DNA of 64,000 nucleotides from an uncultured Polaribacter sp. (GCF_947497125.1 NZ_CANMFI010000005.1:124001-188000), one strand, 5' to 3'; positions 6,448 to 17,348 are shown, counted from the stretch's first letter. Notes: generated by a model from the sequence alone, not told the origin. Numbers and translations: made by a program.

Positions 6448-9400
6448 ATGACAGCAAACAATTTTAATAGATGGAACATCATTTTAGGATGGGCTACATT
6501 TACCATTGCTTTAATCACCTATTCACTAACGCTAGAACCAACAGTAAGCGCTTGGGATTGTGGCGAATATATTTCTACCTCAGTTAAATTAGAAGTTGGT
6601 CACCCACCTGGAGCTCCTTTATTTCAAATGTTAGGTGCCTTTTTTGCAATGTTTACATCAAGTTTAGATCAAATTGCTAAAATGGTAAACTTTATGTCGG
6701 CACTCGCAAGTGCATTTACCATATTATTCATGTTTTGGACCATTACCAACCTTGGAGAAAAATTAGCACTAAAAGCTAGTAAAATTTCCGAAGGTAGTTA
6801 CATTGCCATTCTAGGCAGTAGTATTGTTGGTTCTTTAGCGTATACTTTTTCAGACAGTTTTTGGTTTAGCGCCGTAGAAGGAGAAGTGTATGCAATGTCT
6901 TCTTTTTTAATGGCTTTACTATTTTGGTTAGGTTTAAAATGGGAAAGTGAAATAAACACACCCAGAGGCAATAAGTGGTTACTAATAATCAGTTTTGTAG
7001 TAGGATTGTCTTTTGGCGTTCACATACTTTCTTTACTTGTAATACCAGCAATTGTTCTATTGTATTTCTTTAAAACCTATAAAAATATCAACTTAAAAAC
7101 TACTGCAATTGCAACCGTTTTAGCAGTATTCATATTGGCTTTTGTATTCAAATTCTTATTTCCATTTACACTAAAGTTCTTTAGTGCGTCTGAGCTGTTT
7201 TTTATAAACACCATTGGCATGCCTTATAATTCTGGTAGTATCATTGCAGCCATCATTTTAGTTGGGTTGTTTTACTTCGGATTAAATTACACGCGTAAAA
7301 AAAATAAAATACATACAAATACACTTATATTATCTGTACTTTTTATAATGATTGGTTTTTCTTCTTGGATGATGCTACCAATTAGAGCCAATGCAAACAC
7401 AACCATTAACGAAAATAATCCTTCTAGTGCACGCGAATTATTGGCATATTATGAGCGAGAACAATATGGTGATGCAAACGTTTTTTACGATACTTATTAC
7501 TCAAATACATACGATAGAGAACAAGATGCAAATACTCCCTATAAAGATGACAAGCCAAAATACGAGAAGAGAAATGGAAAATATGAAATTGTAAATAACT
7601 ACAAGAACGTTGTTCCTAACTGGTCTGGTAAACACAAAGGTTTTATTCCTAGAATGGTGAATCCTGCATCAGAAAAAATGTATAAAACGATTGCTGGCAT
7701 TCCTCAAAATAGTAAAAGAAGACCAACCTTTGCAGAGAACATTACCTTTATGATGAGCTATCAATTTGGCTATATGTATGGGCGTTACTTTATGTGGAAT
7801 TTTGTAGGAAGACAAAATGATATTCAAGGAAATTTAGATGTATTTAATGGAAATTGGATTAGCGGAATTAATTTTATTGATGAAGCAAGACTAGGTTCTC
7901 AAAAAGAATTACCAAGTCAAGTACTAGAAAACAAAGGAAGAAACACTTATTATTTTTTACCCTTAATTTTAGGACTTATCGGATTATTTTATCAAGTAAA
8001 ATGGGATAAACAAAACTTCTTTACACTTTTTATATTTTTTGCATTTACAGGTTTTGCCATCATTTTTTACACAAATCCCAAACCTTTTGAACCCAGAGAA
8101 AGAGATTATGCTATTGTAGGTAGTTTTTACATTTTTGCCATCTGGATTGGCTTTGGAGTACTTGCACTTTACGAGTATTTAAAGAAGTTTGCAAATAAGA
8201 AAACCATTGCAATTGCTGTTACAATTGTATCCCTAATTGGCGTTCCTGCTTTAATGGCCTCAGAAAACTGGGATGATCATGACAGATCTAATAGATACAC
8301 AACCCATTTAAATGCACAAGCCTATTTAGAAAGTTGCGACCAAAATGCCATTATGTTTACAATTGGTGACAATGACACCTTTCCGCTTTGGTACATGCAA
8401 GAAGTAGAAGGCATTAGAACAGATATAAAATTAGTAAACACCTCTTTATTTGCTACAGATTGGTACATCGATCAAATGAAAAGAGCAACCTATGATGCTC
8501 CTGCTATTCCATCGCAACTAAAACATGACCAATATAAATATGGTACACTAGACGTTGCTTATTCTATGGATCATCCTCGCTTTAAAGACTCTGTAATGAC
8601 CATCAAAAACTTTATGCGCTGGATTGCTTCTGATAGTGATGCAACTTATGTAGAAACAGAAAATGGTAGCAGAGAAAAGTTTTATCCAACAAATAGAATT
8701 AGAATTCCTGTAAACAAAGAACAAGTATTAAAAAACGGAATTGTAGCTCAAAAAGATGCTGATAAAATTGTACCCTACATAGACATTACTATTGATGATA
8801 GAGCTCTTTTTAAGAATCGTATTTTAATGTTAGACATTCTTGCTAATAACAACTGGGAAAGACCTATTTACTTTACCGGAGGCGCAAATGCAGATGAAGA
8901 ATATCTTTGGCTAAAAGACTATCTTCAACTAGACGGATTGTCATACAAATTAGTACCTATTAAAACACCAATGGCCAACAAGAGTTTGTTTGATATGGGA
9001 CGAATTGATGCCGAAAAAATGTATGCAAATACTTTAAAATGGAACTGGAGAAACATTAACGACGGTAAAATTTATCTAGATGAACAAACCAAAAGAAATG
9101 CAATTTCTATGCGAAATTCTTTACTTCGTTTATCTGAAGCGTTTGAAAAAGAAGGAGACTCTGCCAAAGCTCTAGAAATTTTAGACCTTTCTTTAGATAA
9201 AATGCCTATTAAAGATTTTGACCATTATAGCCTCTCTTTAGGGTATCCTGAATCTTATTACCGTTTAAAAGATACTAAAAAAGCAAGAAAAACTTTAAGC
9301 ACATTAAGTAACTTATTTAAAGAAAAATTAATTTGGTTAAGTACATTTTCTACAAACGACACCAATCTTATTTTCGATGAAATTGACACAACGTTATACA

Positions 9401-9522
9401 TGTATAGAAATTTAATTACACAAGCAGAAGAAAATGAAGTTGATAAAGAATACTTAGATGCCTTACAAGAAGAGTTTATAAATATTGTAAAGTTATTTAA
9501 CCATCTAATGCCCGAGGAATAA
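6448..9522 (+). CDS. DUF2723 family membrane protein (GT117-type glycosyltransferase-like)
   Basis: LEPTVSAWDCGEYISTSVKLEVGHPPGAPLFQM N-terminal motif, many TM segments, C-terminal TPR-like part. Confidence 0.88.
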   Translation: MTANNFNRWNIILGWATFTIALITYSLTLEPTVSAWDCGEYISTSVKLEVGHPPGAPLFQMLGAFFAMFTSSLDQIAKMVNFMSALASAFTILFMFWTITNLGEKLALKASKISEGSYIAILGSSIVGSLAYTFSDSFWFSAVEGEVYAMSSFLMALLFWLGLKWESEINTPRGNKWLLIISFVVGLSFGVHILSLLVIPAIVLLYFFKTYKNINLKTTAIATVLAVFILAFVFKFLFPFTLKFFSASELFFINTIGMPYNSGSIIAAIILVGLFYFGLNYTRKKNKIHTNTLILSVLFIMIGFSSWMMLPIRANANTTINENNPSSARELLAYYEREQYGDANVFYDTYYSNTYDREQDANTPYKDDKPKYEKRNGKYEIVNNYKNVVPNWSGKHKGFIPRMVNPASEKMYKTIAGIPQNSKRRPTFAENITFMMSYQFGYMYGRYFMWNFVGRQNDIQGNLDVFNGNWISGINFIDEARLGSQKELPSQVLENKGRNTYYFLPLILGLIGLFYQVKWDKQNFFTLFIFFAFTGFAIIFYTNPKPFEPRERDYAIVGSFYIFAIWIGFGVLALYEYLKKFANKKTIAIAVTIVSLIGVPALMASENWDDHDRSNRYTTHLNAQAYLESCDQNAIMFTIGDNDTFPLWYMQEVEGIRTDIKLVNTSLFATDWYIDQMKRATYDAPAIPSQLKHDQYKYGTLDVAYSMDHPRFKDSVMTIKNFMRWIASDSDATYVETENGSREKFYPTNRIRIPVNKEQVLKNGIVAQKDADKIVPYIDITIDDRALFKNRILMLDILANNNWERPIYFTGGANADEEYLWLKDYLQLDGLSYKLVPIKTPMANKSLFDMGRIDAEKMYANTLKWNWRNINDGKIYLDEQTKRNAISMRNSLLRLSEAFEKEGDSAKALEILDLSLDKMPIKDFDHYSLSLGYPESYYRLKDTKKARKTLSTLSNLFKEKLIWLSTFSTNDTNLIFDEIDTTLYMYRNLITQAEENEVDKEYLDALQEEFINIVKLFNHLMPEE

Positions 9523-9534
9523 TAACGGTTTTAA

Positions 9535-10179
9535 ATGAAAACATACTTTGCAAAAATGCCACGCATACTAATGAGAATATTCTCTGGTTATACGTGGCAT
9601 TTTCATACCGTAAAAGAAAAAGAAATTTTTTTAACTTTTGATGATGGCCCTACCCCAGAAATCACCCCTTTTGTACTTGCTCAATTAAAACAACACCAGG
9701 CGAAAGCTACTTTTTTTTGCATTGGTAAAAACATTGAAAAACACCCTGAAATTTATAATACAATTATTGCAGAAGGGCACTCTATTGGCAACCATACTCA
9801 AAATCACTTAAAAGGTTGGAAAAGCGATAACACTATATATATTGATGATTTTTTAGCCTGCGAAAAAACAATTACTCAGTTCAACAAATCAAAAATCAAA
9901 CAGAAAATTTTTAGACCTCCTTACGGAAAAATTAAAAAATCGCAAGCAAAAGAGATCATAAAAAAAGGATATAAAATTATAATGTGGGATGTTCTATCTG
10001 GTGATTTCGACACAAAACTATCAAAAGAAAAATGTTTGCAAAACGTACTTCAAAATACACAAAAAGGAAGCATTATTGTTTTTCACGATAGTGTAAAAGC
10101 TGCAGAAAGAATGCAATATGCGCTGCCAAAAGTTTTAAATACCTTTAGTAAAAAAGGGTTTAGTTTTAAATCTATTTAA
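9535..10179 (+). CDS. Polysaccharide deacetylase family protein
   Basis: LTFDDGPTPEITPFVL, GHSIGNHTQNH, RPPYGK motifs of the NodB domain. Confidence 0.9.
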   Translation: MKTYFAKMPRILMRIFSGYTWHFHTVKEKEIFLTFDDGPTPEITPFVLAQLKQHQAKATFFCIGKNIEKHPEIYNTIIAEGHSIGNHTQNHLKGWKSDNTIYIDDFLACEKTITQFNKSKIKQKIFRPPYGKIKKSQAKEIIKKGYKIIMWDVLSGDFDTKLSKEKCLQNVLQNTQKGSIIVFHDSVKAAERMQYALPKVLNTFSKKGFSFKSI

Positions 10180-10183
10180 CAAC

Positions 10184-10906
10184 TTACATTTTTAAATAAA
10201 AATCTTTTGTTAAGTTGATATAATCTTCTGTGTATTGATGTCTATCAGTCTCAATTATTAAAGAAGATGTTTCAATTGCTGCTTTAACAAAAGAAAACGA
10301 CAGCAAACTTCTTTTTATTTCAGAAGACTCATTTCCCTGCACTCTACAAACTTTTTGCAAGTAAAGATTATTGGTTTTTGCGATAGTTAAAAAGTTAGCT
10401 TCTTCTTTAAAAGGGATAATTGTAAAAAAATGTCCGTTTGAAGATAAAATTTTAGAAACACCTTCTAATAATTCTTCAAACTGTAAAGAAGAAGTAAATC
10501 GAGCTTTATTTCTAGAGGCACTCTCAGTTTCAAACGAGTCTGTATAAAAAGGCGGATTCGAAACTATAAGATCGTAGGTTTCTTCTTCTTCCGATATTTC
10601 AGTTGCAAATTCTTGAAAAGAAGCATTGTAACAATACAAACGGTCTCCCCAATCAGAATTTTCGAAATTGCTAACAGTTTGCTCGTAAGCATCTTCATCT
10701 AGCTCAACCGCATCAATTGTCATTGCATCAGATCGTTGCGCAAGCATTAAAGAAATTACACCTGTGCCAGCACCAATATCTAAAATAGTATCTGGGTAAT
10801 TTTCTAAAGAACACCAAGCGCCTAGCAAAACACCATCAGTACCTACTTTCATTGCAGTTTTATCTTGATTTACTGTAAATTCTTTAAATTTAAAAGGTGT
10901 AGACAT
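10184..10906 (-). CDS. trmN6: tRNA1(Val) (adenine(37)-N6)-methyltransferase
   Basis: MKVGTDGVLLGAW, ILDIGAGTGVISLML, LIVSNPPFY (NPPF motif). Confidence 0.85.
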   Translation of the reverse strand: MSTPFKFKEFTVNQDKTAMKVGTDGVLLGAWCSLENYPDTILDIGAGTGVISLMLAQRSDAMTIDAVELDEDAYEQTVSNFENSDWGDRLYCYNASFQEFATEISEEEETYDLIVSNPPFYTDSFETESASRNKARFTSSLQFEELLEGVSKILSSNGHFFTIIPFKEEANFLTIAKTNNLYLQKVCRVQGNESSEIKRSLLSFSFVKAAIETSSLIIETDRHQYTEDYINLTKDFYLKM

Positions 10907-11009
10907 TGTATTTTTTATGAAACAAAAAATTCTGTGATTACACAGAATTTAAAATTTTTATTTTATTAAAATAAATCCCTCTTTGACAAAGTCAAAAAGT
11001 TTTCTTTTG

Positions 11010-11096
11010 CAGAAAGGAAGGGATTCGAACCCTCGATACCGTTGCCAGTATACTACCTTTCCAGGGTAGCTCTTTCGACCACTCAGACACCTTTCT
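11010..11096 (-). tRNA. tRNA-Ser (GGA)
   Basis: Reverse strand AGAAAGGTGTCTGAGTGGTCGAAAGAGCTACCCTGGAAAGGTAGTATACTGGCAACGGTATCGAGGGTTCGAATCCCTTCCTTTCTG; long variable arm. Confidence 0.92.
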
Positions 11097-11173
11097 AAAT
11101 ATTTTTAATCCCAAACTTAATTCAGAATCATAAAAACTAAATTCAAGAGTTTCTGAACTTATTTTATATTTAA

Positions 11174-11698
11174 TTAAATATAAAGTGCAATCAACCCTTC
11201 AGGCGTCTCTACCTCTATTTGTTTGGTTTTTCGATTCACTTTTTTGATAAAATCATCTACCATCGGAATCAATATTTCTGTCCCGTTTCTATCAATCTCA
11301 AAAAGTGGTTGCGCGGCTTTGTCGTTTATATGAACAATTGTACCAACTTCTCCAAAATTAGCATCTACAACAGTAAAACCAATTACCTCGTGATAATAAA
11401 ATTTATCATCGGTTAATTTTGGTAACATGGTGGTTGGTAAATACACCCCACATTTTAAAATTGATTCTGCCTCTTCTTCAGAATACACGTCTTCAAACTG
11501 CACTCGTAACTGATTGCCTTTGTGTAAAGAACTTTTATCAATAAAAAATGGAACCAAGTTTGTGCCAAATTCGACATAAACTGATTCCATTTCCGTGTAC
11601 AACTCAGGTTCATCGGTATCTAATTTGATAACAACTTCCCCTTTAAAACTATACTTTGTTACAATTCTGCCTAAATAAAAACAATCTTCTTTACGCAT
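11174..11698 (-). CDS. rimM: Ribosome maturation factor RimM
   Basis: YLGRIVTKYSFKGEVVIKLDTDEPELY..., PRC-barrel C-terminus, adjacent to rpsP. Confidence 0.92.
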   Translation of the reverse strand: MRKEDCFYLGRIVTKYSFKGEVVIKLDTDEPELYTEMESVYVEFGTNLVPFFIDKSSLHKGNQLRVQFEDVYSEEEAESILKCGVYLPTTMLPKLTDDKFYYHEVIGFTVVDANFGEVGTIVHINDKAAQPLFEIDRNGTEILIPMVDDFIKKVNRKTKQIEVETPEGLIALYI

Positions 11699-11717
11699 TA
11701 TCGTACAAATTTATAAT

Positions 11718-12263
11718 TTATTCAGCTGCTTTTTCTTGAGCTTCATCAATTGTTTCAGGAGCTGCTTCTTCTGCCGCTGCTTCTTCTGCAACTGGCTCTG
11801 CTACTTCTTCTACAACTGGTTTTGCTGCTTCAATTCTTGCTTCGTTAACCGCTTTTTCTGCTGCCAATGCTGCTGCTTTCGCATCAGATTGTGCTTTAGA
11901 TAAACCAGCTTCTTTATCAGAAATCTTTGCTGCTTTCTCTTCTAACCAAGCTGCAAATTTAGCATCTGCTTGTTCTTGGGTTAAAGCGCCTTTTCTTACA
12001 CCACCAGCTAAATGATTCTTTAACATCGCACCTTTGTAAGATAAAATGTTTTTAGCAGTATCAGTTGGTTGCGCACCATTTTGTAACCATTCTACAGCTT
12101 TATCAACATTTAAATCGATAATTGCAGGGTTAACATTCGGGTTGTAAGTACCTATTTTTTCTAAGTATTTACCATCTCTTTTTGCACGAGCATCAGCGGC
12201 AACTATCCAATAGAATGGTTTCCCTTTTTTACCGTGTCTTTGTAGTCTAATTTTTACAGACAT
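11718..12263 (-). CDS. rpsP: 30S ribosomal protein S16 with long Ala/Glu-rich C-terminal extension
   Basis: MSVKIRLQRHGKKGKPFYWIVAADARAKRDGKYLEKIGTYNP. Confidence 0.95.
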   Translation of the reverse strand: MSVKIRLQRHGKKGKPFYWIVAADARAKRDGKYLEKIGTYNPNVNPAIIDLNVDKAVEWLQNGAQPTDTAKNILSYKGAMLKNHLAGGVRKGALTQEQADAKFAAWLEEKAAKISDKEAGLSKAQSDAKAAALAAEKAVNEARIEAAKPVVEEVAEPVAEEAAAEEAAPETIDEAQEKAAE

Positions 12264-12384
12264 AATTTGTTAATTTTTTAAGGTTCTCGACCTTGGTTAT
12301 TAAAAATCTTACCATCTCGTAGTAAGTGGGCGCAAAAATACAAAACCTTTTTGATACTAAAGAACTAATTTTCAATAATTTTTA

Positions 12385-12465
12385 GGGCGTTTTTACAGGC
12401 TTTCACTACTCGCTTCCCGATTAAAAAATCGGCAGAGCTCAAACACACCGTTCAATCCTTAACGC
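12385..12465. repeat. Intergenic dispersed repeat copy 1 (GGGCGTTTTxACAGGCTTTC...TTCAATCCTTAACGC)
   Basis: Same end sequences as 32804-32877. Confidence 0.75.
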
Positions 12466-12526
12466 GAGTACCGTTAGTAAAAATAAAATAAGGAATAACC
12501 AACTCGATAATCGCATTAAATATCAA

Positions 12527-12647
12527 AACACCTATCACTTCGATTGTATTTAGAAAAGGAGATAGAGAAAAACTAGATATTAGAGTCTAGAAACAAGACT
12601 AAAACAAAACTAACTTTATGAGATTTCTCCTATCGTCGAAATGACAA
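12527..12647. repeat. Intergenic inverted-repeat element copy 1 (TATCACTTCGATT...GAGATTTCTCCTATCGTCGAAATGACA)
   Basis: Direct similarity to 12691-12786; ends are imperfect inverted repeats (TCACTTCGA / TCGAAATGA). Confidence 0.75.
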
Positions 12648-12690
12648 AAATGATAGGAAATGAGAACACTTTACCCTTATTTTTAAACAA

Positions 12691-12786
12691 AACACCTGTC
12701 ACTTCGATTACAAAGAGAAGTCGCATAACAGTGATAAAGAAATCGTGAGCTGCCTAATGTGATTTCTCCTATCGTCGAAATGACAA
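12691..12786. repeat. Intergenic inverted-repeat element copy 2 (TGTCACTTCGATTACAAAGAGAAGTC...GATTTCTCCTATCGTCGAAATGACA)
   Basis: Second copy of the element above. Confidence 0.75.
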
Positions 12787-12935
12787 TACTGAGTAGAAAC
12801 ATCAAAAAAGAGAATAGAGAAAACTGTGTACATTTTGTTGATAAATGAACCCAAAAACACCCCAATTCTTCATTACAAATTTCTATTTTTACACATCGTT
12901 TAAATAACTAAACGCTTCAACAATTTCTTGCAACA

Positions 12936-15900
12936 ATGTACTTAATTTTCGATACTGAAACTACCGGTTTACCTAAAAGCTGGAACGCTCCTATTACAGA
13001 CACAGACAACTGGCCTAGGTGTATTCAAATAGCTTGGCAATTGCACGATGCAATGGGAAACGTTGTAGAACATAACGATTTTTTAATACAACCAGACGGT
13101 TTTAATATTCCTTATGATGCAGAAAGAATTCATGGTATTTCTACAGAATTAGCAGAAGAACAAGGAATTGCATTAAACAAAGGATTGGCTTTATTTAACG
13201 AAGCCTTGCAAAAAACCAAATTTATTGTTGGTCAAAATGTAGGTTTTGACATTAATATCATGGGCTGTGAATTCCACCGATTAGGGGTAGAAAACAACTT
13301 AACCTCTCTTCCGCTCTTAGATACTTGTACCGAAAAAACGGCCTTAATGTGTCAGATTCCTGGAGGTCGTGGTGGTAAATTTAAACTACCAACCTTAACC
13401 GAATTACACAATCATTTATTTGGTGTTGGTTTTGGGGAAGCACACAATGCAACTGCAGATGTTGAGGCAACCACCCGTTGTTTTTTAGAATTAATTCGTT
13501 TAAGAGAATTTACCAAAGAGCAACTAGATGTAGATGCTGAGTATTTTAAAAATTTCTCTGAAGCCAATCCGAAGCCAATTCAGGTAATCGGGCTAAAACA
13601 CATCAACCTAAAAAAAGAAAGTGAGAAAATTCGCAAACGTTTAGAGAAACTAAAAGACGTTGCAGAAACCAAATCTACTTCTGAAGGTTTGGCAGAATTA
13701 GAAGATGTACAGTTTGCGCATTTACACAATCACACTCAGTTTTCTGTACTGCAATCTACCATGCAAATTGCCAATATTGTAAATGCTGCGGCTAAAGACA
13801 ATATGCCTGCAATTGCAATGACAGATACTGCAAATATGATGGCTTCTTTTCATTTTGTTAGTGCTATTTTAAATCACAATAAAAACGCAGAAAACCCTAT
13901 AAAACCAATAATTGGGTGCGAATTTAATGTCTGTGAAGATCATAAAAACAAGTCTCAAAAAGACAATGGATATCAGATTGTTTTATTAGCAAAAAATAAA
14001 AAAGGGTATCACAATTTAGCAAAAATGTCTTCCATTGCATTTGTTGATGGTTTTTACTACGTTCCTAGAATTGACAGAGAAATTATCAAAAAATACAAAG
14101 AAGATATTATTGTTTTAACTGGTAATTTATATGGCGAAGTGCCTAGTAAAATTTTAAATCTTGGAGAAAAACAAGCTGAAGAAGCTTTACTTTGGTGGAA
14201 AGAGGAATTTAAAGACGATTTGTATATCGAATTGATGCGCCACAATCAACAAGATGAAAACATTGTAAATGAAACACTTCTAAAATTTTCTAAATCGCAC
14301 AACGTTAAAATTGTTGCAACCAATAATACCTTTTATTTAGAAAAAAAAGATGCAAACGCACACGATATTTTATTATGTGTAAAAGATGGCGAAAAACAAG
14401 CTACTCCAAAAGGAAAAGGCCGCGGTTATAGATACGGATTGCCAAACGAGGAATATTATTTTAAGTCTACCGCAGAAATGAAATCGCTTTTTGCAGATCT
14501 GCCAGAAGCCATTATCAATATTCAAGAAATTGTAGATAAAATTGAAATTTTTACCCTCGCAAGAGATGTGTTATTACCTGCTTTTGATATTCCTGAAGAA
14601 TTTGTTTCCGAAGAAGATAAAACAGATGGTGGTAAACGTGGTGAGAATAAATTTTTACGCCATTTAACTTATGTAGGTGCTAAAAAAAGATACGGAGAAA
14701 TTACACCGTCTATTGAAGAACGATTAGATTTTGAGCTCTCTGTTATCGAAAAAACAGGTTATCCTGGATATTTTTTAATTGTTGAAGATTTTATTCGCGA
14801 AGCCAGAAATATGGATGTTGCTGTAGGACCAGGTCGTGGTTCTGCCGCCGGTTCTGTTGTGGCTTATTGTTTATGGATTACCAATATAGATCCTATAAAA
14901 TACGATTTACTTTTTGAGCGTTTCTTAAATCCGGAACGTGTATCGATGCCCGATATTGATATAGATTTTGATGATGAAGGGCGAAGTAGAGTTATGGATT
15001 ATGTAATTGACAAATACGGTGCAAACCAAGTGGCTCAAATTATTACATATGGTACCATGGCAGCAAAATCTTCTATTAGAGATACTGCTAGAGTATTAGA
15101 TTTACCGCTTTTTGAAGCTGATAGAATTGCCAAACTAATTCCAGGAATCAAACTAAAAAATATTTTTGGTGATGATGAAAAAAGTAAGGGAAAAGTTGCT
15201 GGTTTAAGAGCAGAAGAAAAACAATTGGTAGAAGAATTGGTGCATATGTCTTTTGGAAACGATTTGGTTTCCGAAACCATTAATAAAGCTACTATTTTAG
15301 AGGGCTCTGTTCGTAATACAGGAATTCACGCCTGTGGTGTAATTATTACTCCGGGTGATATTACCAACTATGTTCCGGTTGCCTTGGCAAAAGATTCGGA
15401 CATGTATGTAACTCAGTTTGACAACTCTGTGGTGGAATCTGCCGGATTGTTAAAAATGGATTTCTTAGGATTAAAAACACTTACTTTAATTAAGGATACA
15501 GTTAAAATTGTAAAGGCAAAACACAATGTAGATTTAGATCCTGAGAGTTTTCCGTTAGATGATGTAAAAACCTACGAACTTTTCCAAAGAGGAGAAACGG
15601 TTGGTATTTTTCAGTATGAATCTCCGGGAATGCAAAAACACATGCGCTCTTTAAAACCTACTGTTTTTGCAGATTTAATTGCCATGAATGCTTTGTACAG
15701 ACCTGGCCCAATGGAATATATTCCGAGTTTTATCAACAGAAAACACGGTACCGAAGACATTGAGTATGATTTACCTGCCATGGAAGAGTATTTGGCAGAA
15801 ACATACGGAATTACAGTTTACCAAGAGCAAGTAATGCTTTTATCTCAAAAACTTGCAGATTTTACCAAAGGTGAAGCCGATGTTTTACGTAAAGCAATGG

Positions 15901-17276
15901 GTAAAAAACAAATTGCGGTTTTAGATAAAATGAAACCAAAATTTGTTGAACAAGCTGCTGCAAACGGACATGATGCTGATAAATTAGAGAAAATCTGGAA
16001 AGATTGGGAAGCCTTTGCAAGTTATGCCTTTAACAAAAGTCACTCTACTTGTTACGCTTGGATTGCCTATCAAACAGCCTATTTAAAGGCGCATTATCCG
16101 GCAGAATATATGGCTTCTGTGTTGTCTAACAACATGAATGACATTAAAGCAGTTTCCTTTTTTATGGAAGAATGTAAGCGTATGGGCTTGGCTGTTTTAG
16201 GACCAGATTTAAATGAATCTTTCTTAAAGTTTTCTGTAAATAATGAAGGTGCTGTTCGTTTTGGGATGGCAGCAGTAAAAGGTGTTGGTGCATCTGCAGT
16301 AAGAGCCATCATTAAAGAACGTGAAGAAAACGGAAATTATTCGTCTATTTTTGATTTGGCAAAACGTGTAGATTTGCGTGCTGCCAACAAGAAATCTTTT
16401 GATAGCCTAATAAAAGCAGGTGCTTTTGACTCTTTTACAGATACGCACAGAGCACAATATTTTGCAACAGATGAAAAAGGATTGACCTTTTTAGAACGTG
16501 CCATGAAGTTTGGAAGTAAGTTTCAAGAAAACGAAAATTCTGCACAAGTATCGATGTTTGGGGAGGCCTCTACGGTTCAATTTCCTGAACCTGATATTCC
16601 TGAATGTGAAACTTGGGGCACAATGGAATTGTTATCACAAGAAAAAGAAGTCATTGGTATTTACATTTCTGCACATCCGCTAGATGATTTTAAAAACGAA
16701 TTAAAATTCTGTAATGCTTCTGTAAAACATTTTAAAGGTGATTTAGAAAAATTTGTAAATGTAAATTTAGCATTTGCTGCCATTGTTACAGATGTACAAC
16801 ACAGAGTGTCTAAAGCAGGAAAAGGCTGGGCAATGTTTACGGTAGAAGATTATGGTGATAGTCATGAATTTAGAATTTTTGGCGAAGATTATCTAAAAAT
16901 GAAACATTTTTTAGTACCTAATTCGTTTCTGTTTTTACGCGCAACAATTCAACCAGGTTGGATGAATAAAAATACAGGAGTTGTAGGAGAACCTCGATTA
17001 AAATTTACAGAGATGAAACTTTTACATGATATTATGGACGAGTTGTGTAAAAAAGTGACTATCCAAATTCCGTTAGAAGAAATTACAGCAAACACTATTT
17101 TAAATTTAGAGACCATTCTTAAAAACAAACCAGGCAAACAAAGTTTACATTTTACAGTTTGGGACGAAAAAGAAAAAATAGAGGTTAGTTTACCTAGCAG
17201 AAATACTAAGATTCATATTTCTAATGAATTATTGGCAACTTTAAAAGAGCAACAAATTAATTTTAAACTCAATTAA
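12936..17276 (+). CDS. dnaE: DNA polymerase III subunit alpha with N-terminal DnaQ-like 3'-5' exonuclease domain
   Basis: N-term IFDTETTGLPKSW; HLHNHTQFSVLQS PHP; GPGRGSAAGSVVAYCL; MPDIDIDFDDEGR; AFNKSHSTCYAWIAYQTAYLKAHYP. Confidence 0.96.
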   Translation: MYLIFDTETTGLPKSWNAPITDTDNWPRCIQIAWQLHDAMGNVVEHNDFLIQPDGFNIPYDAERIHGISTELAEEQGIALNKGLALFNEALQKTKFIVGQNVGFDINIMGCEFHRLGVENNLTSLPLLDTCTEKTALMCQIPGGRGGKFKLPTLTELHNHLFGVGFGEAHNATADVEATTRCFLELIRLREFTKEQLDVDAEYFKNFSEANPKPIQVIGLKHINLKKESEKIRKRLEKLKDVAETKSTSEGLAELEDVQFAHLHNHTQFSVLQSTMQIANIVNAAAKDNMPAIAMTDTANMMASFHFVSAILNHNKNAENPIKPIIGCEFNVCEDHKNKSQKDNGYQIVLLAKNKKGYHNLAKMSSIAFVDGFYYVPRIDREIIKKYKEDIIVLTGNLYGEVPSKILNLGEKQAEEALLWWKEEFKDDLYIELMRHNQQDENIVNETLLKFSKSHNVKIVATNNTFYLEKKDANAHDILLCVKDGEKQATPKGKGRGYRYGLPNEEYYFKSTAEMKSLFADLPEAIINIQEIVDKIEIFTLARDVLLPAFDIPEEFVSEEDKTDGGKRGENKFLRHLTYVGAKKRYGEITPSIEERLDFELSVIEKTGYPGYFLIVEDFIREARNMDVAVGPGRGSAAGSVVAYCLWITNIDPIKYDLLFERFLNPERVSMPDIDIDFDDEGRSRVMDYVIDKYGANQVAQIITYGTMAAKSSIRDTARVLDLPLFEADRIAKLIPGIKLKNIFGDDEKSKGKVAGLRAEEKQLVEELVHMSFGNDLVSETINKATILEGSVRNTGIHACGVIITPGDITNYVPVALAKDSDMYVTQFDNSVVESAGLLKMDFLGLKTLTLIKDTVKIVKAKHNVDLDPESFPLDDVKTYELFQRGETVGIFQYESPGMQKHMRSLKPTVFADLIAMNALYRPGPMEYIPSFINRKHGTEDIEYDLPAMEEYLAETYGITVYQEQVMLLSQKLADFTKGEADVLRKAMGKKQIAVLDKMKPKFVEQAAANGHDADKLEKIWKDWEAFASYAFNKSHSTCYAWIAYQTAYLKAHYPAEYMASVLSNNMNDIKAVSFFMEECKRMGLAVLGPDLNESFLKFSVNNEGAVRFGMAAVKGVGASAVRAIIKEREENGNYSSIFDLAKRVDLRAANKKSFDSLIKAGAFDSFTDTHRAQYFATDEKGLTFLERAMKFGSKFQENENSAQVSMFGEASTVQFPEPDIPECETWGTMELLSQEKEVIGIYISAHPLDDFKNELKFCNASVKHFKGDLEKFVNVNLAFAAIVTDVQHRVSKAGKGWAMFTVEDYGDSHEFRIFGEDYLKMKHFLVPNSFLFLRATIQPGWMNKNTGVVGEPRLKFTEMKLLHDIMDELCKKVTIQIPLEEITANTILNLETILKNKPGKQSLHFTVWDEKEKIEVSLPSRNTKIHISNELLATLKEQQINFKLN

Positions 17277-17348
17277 AAAAATTAATTACCTAAAAATATT
17301 GTCGAAAATAGATTTATGTTTACTTTTGTTTAATATTTTAAACAAAAC

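Noticed and set aside
12683-12865. 60-aa minus-strand ORF upstream of dnaE
   Set aside because: Covers the intergenic hairpin repeat copy 2; no similarity recognized.
12936-17276. DnaE with fused exonuclease domain as a novel polymerase
   Set aside because: Exonuclease-fused DnaE is, to my knowledge, already described in Bacteroidota; treated as ordinary core gene.
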